Source: Lysobacteraceae bacterium (GTDB lineage: Bacteria > Pseudomonadota > Gammaproteobacteria > Xanthomonadales > Xanthomonadaceae). From it: a DNA stretch of 64,000 nucleotides. Below the pieces are notes generated by a model that worked only from the letters and a program-made list of their open reading frames with translations, did not search any database and had not been told where the DNA came from. The first letter of the stretch is position 1. The number at the start of each line of letters is the position of its first letter. Below are positions 58,376-64,000 of this stretch, piece by piece. The DNA lies in assembly GCA_003241895.1 (NCBI GenBank), contig QBLY01000001.1, positions 265,853-329,852 of the forward strand. The letters are read 5' to 3'. Both the position numbers and the translations under genes were made by a program.

Positions 58376-60202
58376 TTGCCAGTCATCCGCACCATCACCT
58401 TGCTGCTGGCCTTGGCGCTGGCCTGGTTCGCGGGGCCGTCACGGGCCGCAGACCGCATCGTGCTGGACACGGCCCAGCCGTCGCTGGCCCTGGCACCGCA
58501 CCTGACCTATCGCGTCGACCCCGAAGGTCGCGACGACGCCGCCACCGTGTTCGCCCAGGCCGCAAGGGGCGAGCTGCAGCCCATGCCAGCCGAAGGCACC
58601 GCCTTCGGCTTCAGCGACGGCGCGTACTGGTTCCATGGCCAGCTGTTCAACCAGAGCCGCAGCGAACAGCGCTGGCTGCTGGTGCTGCACTACCCGCTGC
58701 TGGACAACGTGGACGTCTACCTGCGCTACCCGGACGGCCGCGTGGAGCACATGGTGTCCGGCGACACCCTGCCCTTCAGCGCCCGCAGCATCCGCTACCG
58801 GCATCCCAATTTCTGGCTCGACCTGCCCCAGCGCACCGAAGTGGAGCTGCTGGTGCGGGTGTCTTCGCGCAGCTCGATGCAGGTGCCGCTGGCCGTGTAC
58901 ACCCCCACGGCGTTCGCCGAGCTGGAGCGCGATTCGCAATTTGGCATCGGCCTGTTCTACGGCATCCTGCTGGCGCTGTTCTGCTACAACCTGGTGCTGT
59001 GGCTTTCACTGCGCGACGCCAGCCACTTCTGGTACATGTGCCACGTCGGCGGCTTCGGCCTGGTGATGTTATGCCTGAACGGCTTGGCGTTCGAATACCT
59101 GTGGCCGAATTCGCCCTGGTGGGCGAACCAGGCCATCCCGCTGTCCATGGCCCTGTCGCAGATAGCCATGCACCAGTTCTGCCGCGTGTTCCTGGAGCTC
59201 AAGCAGCGCCAGCCCTGGGCCGACCGCATATCGCAGGCGCTGATCGCCTTCTACATCGCCATGGGCCTGGCCTCGTTCTTCCTGGACTACCGCGCGGCCG
59301 TGCGTCCCATGACCCTGGCGGTGTTCCCGGGCGCGCTGTACATCCTGTACCTGGCCATCAACGCGATCCGCCGCGGCTACGCGCCGGCCAAGGTCTTCCT
59401 GCTGGCCTGGGCCTTCCTGCTGCTGGGCACGGCGCTGTACGCGTCGGTGTCGTTCGGACTGCTGGAAAAAACCTTCCTCACCGAATACGGCATCCAGATC
59501 GGTTCGGCGCTGGAGATGATCCTGCTGTCGTTCGCGCTGTCCTATCGCTATGGGCGCCTGCGCGGCGAGAACGAGCGGCTGGTACTGGAACACAACGAAC
59601 AGCTCGAACGCCACGTCGCCCGCCGCACTTCCGAACTCAGCACCGCCCTGGAACAGCTGGCCGAAGCCAACCAGCGCCTGCGCGAATCCAATCGCCGCGA
59701 CGCCCTGACCGGCCTGTTCAACCGCCGCCACTTCCGCGACATGTTCGAACACCAGATCAGCCGCGCGAACGAACACGGCCAGCCCCTGGGCTTGCTGCTG
59801 ATGGACCTGGACCACTTCAAGCGCATCAACGACACCTATGGCCACCTGGCGGGCGACGAGTGCCTGCGCTGGCTGGGCCGCTGCCTGCACGACATCCTGG
59901 TGGAGCACGGCGCACTGCTGGCCCGCTTCGGCGGCGAGGAGTTCGTGGTGGTGATCCCCGACGTACAGGGCGAGCGCCTGCTGATGATCGCCGAGCAGCT
60001 GCGCAAGTGCATCTGCGACGACCCGGTGCGCTATGCCGGCAACAACATCCGCATGAGCGCCAGCATCGGCGCATTCCTGATCCGTCCGGGCAGCGGCATC
60101 AGCGCCGACGGCGCCCTGCACAAGGCCGACGACGCGCTTTACGCCGCCAAGGACGCCGGCCGCAACCGGGTACATGCCGCAGACGGCGTCACCTCGGTTT
60201 GA
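58376..60202 (+). CDS. 7TM-DISM sensor diguanylate cyclase
   Basis: 608 residues from the TTG at 58376, chosen because GGGGGGAAA lies just before; a GTG at 58352 is in frame. Signal peptide; then the periplasmic 7TMR-DISM extracellular domain 2 (about 30-175); seven membrane helices (~190-390, starting FGIGLFYGILLALFCYNLVL); a coiled coil; and a C-terminal GGDEF domain (~430-600) with DALTGLFNRRHF, LMDLDHFKRINDTYGHLAGD and ARFGGEEFVVVIP. The catalytic residues are intact; no RxxD inhibitory site precedes GGEEF. It likely makes c-di-GMP in response to a periplasmic ligand, often carbohydrate-like for this sensor class. It is divergent from the his operon. Confidence 0.88.
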   Translation: MPVIRTITLLLALALAWFAGPSRAADRIVLDTAQPSLALAPHLTYRVDPEGRDDAATVFAQAARGELQPMPAEGTAFGFSDGAYWFHGQLFNQSRSEQRWLLVLHYPLLDNVDVYLRYPDGRVEHMVSGDTLPFSARSIRYRHPNFWLDLPQRTEVELLVRVSSRSSMQVPLAVYTPTAFAELERDSQFGIGLFYGILLALFCYNLVLWLSLRDASHFWYMCHVGGFGLVMLCLNGLAFEYLWPNSPWWANQAIPLSMALSQIAMHQFCRVFLELKQRQPWADRISQALIAFYIAMGLASFFLDYRAAVRPMTLAVFPGALYILYLAINAIRRGYAPAKVFLLAWAFLLLGTALYASVSFGLLEKTFLTEYGIQIGSALEMILLSFALSYRYGRLRGENERLVLEHNEQLERHVARRTSELSTALEQLAEANQRLRESNRRDALTGLFNRRHFRDMFEHQISRANEHGQPLGLLLMDLDHFKRINDTYGHLAGDECLRWLGRCLHDILVEHGALLARFGGEEFVVVIPDVQGERLLMIAEQLRKCICDDPVRYAGNNIRMSASIGAFLIRPGSGISADGALHKADDALYAAKDAGRNRVHAADGVTSV

Positions 60203-60205
60203 AGC

Positions 60206-62104
60206 TCAGCCCTGCGCGGCGCGCGCGGCGCAAAGCAGGCGGCCTTCGCTGACCAGCCGCACCGCGGTGGCGACGTCGCCGTCCATCGCGCGGTCGCGGC
60301 CCATGAACGCAATGGCCTCGCGCAGCGCCGACCAGGCCGCCTGCACGGCCACGCCGGGCTGGAACTCGTCGGCCTGCGCCAGTTCGGCGCGCAGCTGCTC
60401 CACTTCGGCCAGGAACGCCGCGCGATCGGCGTGGCCCGGCAGCGGCGCGCCGGACACCTTGGCGGCCAGGGCCTCGGCGTCGGCGTCGCGCGCCAGCTGG
60501 CGTGCGGCGTTGATCATGTCGCGGCGGTAGTCCAGCGCCTGCGCGGCGGTGTACAGCTCCAGCGCCAGCACCTGCGCCAGGTCGTCCATCATCTCCAGCA
60601 CGTGCCGGCCTTCGTTGGCGCCCATGGACACATGGTCTTCGGCGTTGGCGCTGGTGGGGATGGAATACACGCTGGCGGGATGGGCGCGGCTGCACAGGTC
60701 GTTCACCAGTGCGGCGGACGTGTACTGCACGATCATGAAGCCGCTTTCGGTGCCGTCCTCGTTGCCAATCAGGAACGGCGGCAGGCCGTCGCTGGTGGCC
60801 GGGTCCACCAGCTTGTTGAGGCGGCGCTCGGAAATGGACGCCAGCACCGGGATGGCGGCCTTGAGGTAGCTCATCGCCAGCGCCAGCGGCATGCCGTGGA
60901 AATGGCCGGCCGAGACGACCTGGTCTTCGATTTCGCGCGCTCCCGGGAGGTCCGGGAAAAGCAAGGGGTTGTCGGTGACGGCGTTGAGCTCGATATCCAC
61001 CACGCGCTTGGCCTGGTCGAGCGCGTCGCGCACGGCGCCGTGCACCTGCGGCACGCAGCGCAGCGAATAGCTGTCCTGCGGCTGGTGCTTCTTGCCGCCG
61101 CGGAACGGCCGGAAACGCTGGTAGAAGCGCTCGCGGCCGTGGCGCTGGTCCAGCGGCACCCAGTCCCAGCCGATGTCGAAGCCCAGCGCCTGCTGCGCCG
61201 GGTCGGTCCAGCTGGAGGGATGCCACTGCCGGAACTTCGGCACCAGGTGGTAGGAGATGTCGGACAGGGTGGACCCCTTGAGCAGCTTGCACAGCTGCGC
61301 GGCCACGTGCACCTGACCCGGATGCGGGCGCAGCGCGTGCACGTGCGGGTCGAAGGCGCGCAGCCTTCCCGCGAACGCGTCCAGCGTCATCGCGGCGGCC
61401 AGGTCGGCGGTTTCGAGCAACTCTTCCAGCCGTTCGATCGCCAGCACGGCGGTGGCCAGCATCTGCGCCGTGCCGTTGTTCAGGGCCAGCCCTTCCTTGT
61501 GCGACAGCTTCACCGGCTGCAGGCCGGCGCGCTTGAGCGCTTCGCCGCCCGGCATGCGCTGACCGTCGTAAAAAGCTTCGCCGCCGCCCAGCAGCACGAT
61601 GGCCAGGTGCGACAGCGGCGCCAGGTCGCCGCTGGCGCCCACCGAACCCTTGCGCGGCACCACCGGCACGATGCCGGCGTTGAGCATGTCGGTCATCGCC
61701 TGCAGCACGGACGGGCGAATGCCGGAATGGCCGCGCAGCAGGGTGTTGATGCGGATCGCCATCATGGCGCGCACCACGTCGGCGGCGAACGGCTCGCCCA
61801 CGCACACCGCGTGGGTGATGATCAGGTTGTGCTGGAGTTCTTCAAGCACCGTGTCGGTGGACGTGGACGCCCCCGGCAGGCCGGTGCGGATGCGGTGCGC
61901 CCCCAGCAGCTTGTCGGCGTTGCTGCCAAAGCCGGTGGACACGCCGTAGATCGGCTCCTGGCGCCGCACCTGTTCGGCCAGGAAGTCGGCGGCGCGCTGC
62001 ACGGCCGGCATCTGCGCAGGGTCCAGGCTGACCGCGGCGCCCAGGGCGATCTCGGCCAGCTGGGCACGGTTGAGGCTGCTGCCGTCCAGGCGGATGGGTT
62101 TCAT
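60206..62104 (-). CDS. Aromatic amino acid (histidine-type) ammonia-lyase, long form
   Basis: 632 residues, about 120 longer than bacterial HutH. MIO-forming A-S-G lies in SVGASGDLAPLSHLA (157-159); Tyr53 (YGVSTGFG), Asn of ALNNGTAQ, and the Q-D-SYSLRC block are kept. His98 (LIITHAVCVGE) matches the HutH substrate His, but the HutH Glu in SENK is replaced by NDLC. An extra ~55 residues (VPKFRQWHPSSWTDPAQQAL and on to FYQRFRPFRGGK) precede QDSYSLRC, and ~45 extend the C-terminus. It releases ammonia from an aromatic amino acid; histidine, tyrosine or another substrate is possible. It starts one base after the hisS stop (TGAGATG). No hutU, hutI or hutG is nearby, which argues against ordinary histidine catabolism. 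Confidence 0.8.
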   Translation of the reverse strand: MKPIRLDGSSLNRAQLAEIALGAAVSLDPAQMPAVQRAADFLAEQVRRQEPIYGVSTGFGSNADKLLGAHRIRTGLPGASTSTDTVLEELQHNLIITHAVCVGEPFAADVVRAMMAIRINTLLRGHSGIRPSVLQAMTDMLNAGIVPVVPRKGSVGASGDLAPLSHLAIVLLGGGEAFYDGQRMPGGEALKRAGLQPVKLSHKEGLALNNGTAQMLATAVLAIERLEELLETADLAAAMTLDAFAGRLRAFDPHVHALRPHPGQVHVAAQLCKLLKGSTLSDISYHLVPKFRQWHPSSWTDPAQQALGFDIGWDWVPLDQRHGRERFYQRFRPFRGGKKHQPQDSYSLRCVPQVHGAVRDALDQAKRVVDIELNAVTDNPLLFPDLPGAREIEDQVVSAGHFHGMPLALAMSYLKAAIPVLASISERRLNKLVDPATSDGLPPFLIGNEDGTESGFMIVQYTSAALVNDLCSRAHPASVYSIPTSANAEDHVSMGANEGRHVLEMMDDLAQVLALELYTAAQALDYRRDMINAARQLARDADAEALAAKVSGAPLPGHADRAAFLAEVEQLRAELAQADEFQPGVAVQAAWSALREAIAFMGRDRAMDGDVATAVRLVSEGRLLCAARAAQG

Positions 62105-62105
62105 C

Positions 62106-63491
62106 TCAACGCGCTCCCATGACCCGCTGCTGGGCCAGTTCGACCTTCAGGGCCGCGGCCATTTCTTCGCGCGTGAGCTCGAACTGCTCCTGCGACTTGA
62201 GGTCCTTCACCTTCACCACGTCGCGCTCGGCCTCTTCGTCGCCGAACAGGATGACGAAGCGGATGCCGGCGCGGTCGGCGTACTGGAACTGCTTGGCCAG
62301 CTTCTTGGCCTCCAGCTGCACTTCGGCGTTGATGCCGGCGGCGCGCAGGCGGCGGGCGATGTCCAGCGAATCGGGCAGGCGGCTGTCGTCCACCAGGCCC
62401 ACCATCACTTCCACCGAACTTTCGGCGGTGGAAACGATGCCGGCTTCGCGCAGCTGCCAGAACAGGCGCGTGGCGCCGATCGAGATGCCCACGCCCGGCA
62501 GCTTGGACTTGGTGTAGTGGCTGGCGAGGTCTTCGTAGCGGCCGCCCGAGCAGACCGAGCCGATCTGCGGGTGTTCGTCCAGCGTGGTCTCGTAAACGGT
62601 GCCGGTGTAGTAATCGAGGCCGCGGGCGATGCTGAAGTTGAGCGCGTAGTTCTTTTCCGGCACGCCGTAGGCCTTGAGCAGCGCAAGAACTTCGCGCAGT
62701 TCGTCGCGCCCCTCCGCCAGCGTTTCGCTGCCCTGCCCCAGCGCGTCCAGCTGCGCCAGCGCATCGGCGTGCGAGCGCGAGCGCGTCTGCACGAAGGCCA
62801 TGATGTGGTCCACCACGTCCTGCGCCAGCGTAAAGCCTTCGCCGGTGAGCGTTTCGCGCACGGCATTGGCGCCGCGCTTGTCTAGCTTGTCTATCTCGCG
62901 CAGCACCAGCGCCTGGCGCTCGCCGTCGGCGATGCCCACGCCTTCGAAGAAGCCGCGCAGCAGCTTGCGGTTGTTGAGCTGGATGGTGAAGGGACCGACT
63001 TCAAGTTCGGAGAACACGGCATAGATAACGGCCGGCATTTCCGCGTCGTGGCGCACGCTGAGCGCGTCCTTGCCGATCACGTCGATGTCGCACTGGTAGA
63101 ACTCGCGGAAGCGGCCGCGCTGGGCGCGCTCGCCGCGGTACACGCGCTGGATCTGGTAGCGGCGGAACGGGAAAGCCAAATCGTGTTCGTGCTCGGCCAC
63201 GTAGCGCGCCAGCGGCACCGTGAGGTCGAAGCGCAGCGCCAGCTCCGGCTGGCCGCCCCCGCTTTCCGAAGCATTGCTCAGGGCGCCGGTGGACTGCACG
63301 AAGTAGACCTGCCGCTCGGTTTCACCGCCGGTCTTGGTCAACAAGACTTCGGAAAGCTCGAACACCGGCGTTTCCACCGGCAGGAAGCCGAAGCGCTCGT
63401 AGTTGCGGCGGATCACGTCCAGCATGCGCTGGAAGGCAATCTGGTCACGGGGCAGCAGCTCCATGACCCCGGGCGTGGTGCGGGGCTTGAT
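62106..63491 (-). CDS. hisS: Histidine-tRNA ligase
   Basis: 461 residues from the TTG at 63491 (GGAG nine bases before), giving the usual [20 protein letters not shown] beginning; a TTG at 63503 is an alternative. Class II aminoacyl-tRNA synthetase: motif 2 with [32 protein letters not shown], histidine-specific loop [20 protein letters not shown], and motif 3 [17 protein letters not shown]. The C-terminal anticodon-binding domain covers about 365-461. It charges tRNA-His. It is co-transcribed with the ammonia-lyase gene. Confidence 0.94.
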   Translation of the reverse strand: MKPRTTPGVMELLPRDQIAFQRMLDVIRRNYERFGFLPVETPVFELSEVLLTKTGGETERQVYFVQSTGALSNASESGGGQPELALRFDLTVPLARYVAEHEHDLAFPFRRYQIQRVYRGERAQRGRFREFYQCDIDVIGKDALSVRHDAEMPAVIYAVFSELEVGPFTIQLNNRKLLRGFFEGVGIADGERQALVLREIDKLDKRGANAVRETLTGEGFTLAQDVVDHIMAFVQTRSRSHADALAQLDALGQGSETLAEGRDELREVLALLKAYGVPEKNYALNFSIARGLDYYTGTVYETTLDEHPQIGSVCSGGRYEDLASHYTKSKLPGVGISIGATRLFWQLREAGIVSTAESSVEVMVGLVDDSRLPDSLDIARRLRAAGINAEVQLEAKKLAKQFQYADRAGIRFVILFGDEEAERDVVKVKDLKSQEQFELTREEMAAALKVELAQQRVMGAR

Positions 63492-63624
63492 CAAGGCGGG
63501 CAACTCCAGGGAGATGCCGCATTCTAGCGGCTGGCGCGGGCCAAGGCCGTCCCCGTGGAATGAAGGTGAGCGCCGGGCTTGCCGACGCCGGTTCCGCCCA
63601 CTAGAATAGCCGGCTCGGATCCCT

Positions 63625-63701
63625 CGGGGTGTAGCTCAGCCTGGTAGAGCGCTACGTTCGGGACGTAGAAGTCGCAGGTTCAAATCCTGTCTCCCCGACC
63701 A
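63625..63701 (+). tRNA. tRNA-Pro (anticodon CGG)
   Basis: A 77-base cloverleaf with encoded CCA. The acceptor CGGGGTG pairs with CTCCCCG (one T-T mismatch); D-arm GCTCAGCCTGGTAGAGC; anticodon stem CTACG/CGTAG around TTCGGGA, giving anticodon CGG (codon CCG); T-arm GCAGG-TTCAAAT-CCTGT. C1-G72 and the A73 discriminator fit tRNA-Pro. Confidence 0.95.
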
Positions 63702-63715
63702 CCGTTTTGAACAAG

Positions 63716-63745
63716 ACGCCGCCCCGCAAGGGCGGCGTTTTTGTT
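63716..63745 (+). terminator. Rho-independent terminator after tRNA-Pro
   Basis: ACGCCGCCC-CGCAA-GGGCGGCGT followed by TTTTGTTT, 15 bases after the tRNA 3' end. Confidence 0.9.
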
Positions 63746-63810
63746 TGCGCGGCGTTCACACCGACCTGACCTTGGCTACACTCGGACCCATTCATCGGGT
63801 GGGGACGCGC

Positions 63811-64000
63811 ATGAGTTGGATCCTGGGCTTGCTGGGCGCGGTGCTGGGACTGGCCATGGCGGAAGCGGACGACGGCTTCTTCGGGCTGGTGGCCGGCACG
63901 CTGCTGGGCGTGCTGCTGGGCCAGGCGATCCGGCTGCGGCAGCGGGTCGGTGACCTCGAGCAGCGGCTGGCCCGGACCGAAATGTTGGCTCGTTATACCG
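63811..64000 (+). CDS. DUF2339-like membrane protein, N-terminal part (3' end outside window)
   Basis: 63 residues are visible from the ATG at 63811 (GGGGAC upstream), open to the window edge. SWILGLLGAVLGLAMAEADD then GFFGLVAGTLLGVLLGQAIR form two hydrophobic segments, followed by a charged coiled-coil beginning (LRQRVGDLEQRLARTEM). This start is typical of large DUF2339 multi-pass membrane proteins; the identification is tentative because most of the protein lies beyond the window. Confidence 0.55.
   Translation, partial: MSWILGLLGAVLGLAMAEADDGFFGLVAGTLLGVLLGQAIRLRQRVGDLEQRLARTEMLARYT

Noticed and set aside
57910..60252. A 780-codon plus-strand frame across the TrpR-like gene and the 7TM-DISM cyclase
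   Set aside because: It is a shifted frame of the cyclase gene with Arg/Pro-rich translation and no domain.

Overview
The window is high-GC bacterial chromosome, best explained as a member of the Lysobacteraceae/Xanthomonadaceae (Gammaproteobacteria; Lysobacter, Luteimonas or a close relative). The reasons are the one-block his operon headed by a TrpR-like regulator, the leucine/isovalerate (liu) cluster with leucine dehydrogenase, a fused IcmF-type acyl-CoA mutase, a HiPIP gene, and short REP-type palindromes with GTGGG.../GTAG... heads plus GGGGTCAG elements. No rRNA, CRISPR array, prophage or intact IS element was seen. The species call is inference; no search was run.

Layout. 1-4.7 kb: 3' end of an amidohydrolase gene, an alpha/beta hydrolase, and a three-gene SPFH / zinc-ribbon / small membrane protein operon. 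4.7-13.3 kb is an accessory, partly decayed zone: two tandem paralogous lipoproteins, a DUF1428 protein, an mqsRA toxin-antitoxin pair with its operator, a pRiA4b ORF-3-type pseudogene with two nonsense codons, a NERD nuclease-like membrane protein, a DUF3883 protein, a DUF819 transporter gene broken by one TAA, and a lower-GC small RelA/SpoT synthetase followed by an 84-codon partner.

13.3-22.9 kb: IcmF mutase (with a REP element inside the reading frame), TPR-sulfotransferase, an unknown protein, a large periplasmic-propeller diguanylate cyclase, and a candidate small RNA on the minus strand. 22.9-38.6 kb: leucine and acyl-CoA catabolism: leucine dehydrogenase, isovaleryl-CoA dehydrogenase, acetyl-CoA acetyltransferase, both methylcrotonyl-CoA carboxylase subunits, methylglutaconyl-CoA hydratase, HMG-CoA lyase and an HSD10-like dehydrogenase. 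Together they would take leucine to acetyl-CoA and acetoacetate. A Fur-box-controlled feoAB block sits in reverse orientation in the middle, and a PAS-GGDEF-EAL protein follows the HMG-CoA lyase gene.

38.6-49.2 kb: EF-P-like protein EfpL, a NUDIX hydrolase, three sodium-coupled transporters (NhaC, SNF, AGCS), RmuC, HiPIP, and a methionine-salvage operon mtnBDC ending in a C13-type peptidase. 49.2-63.5 kb: a phosphoesterase, then the complete histidine operon hisGDCBHAF(IE) behind a TrpR-like regulator, a 7TM-DISM diguanylate cyclase, and a hisS / aromatic ammonia-lyase pair. The window closes with tRNA-Pro(CGG), its terminator, and the start of a DUF2339-like membrane protein gene.
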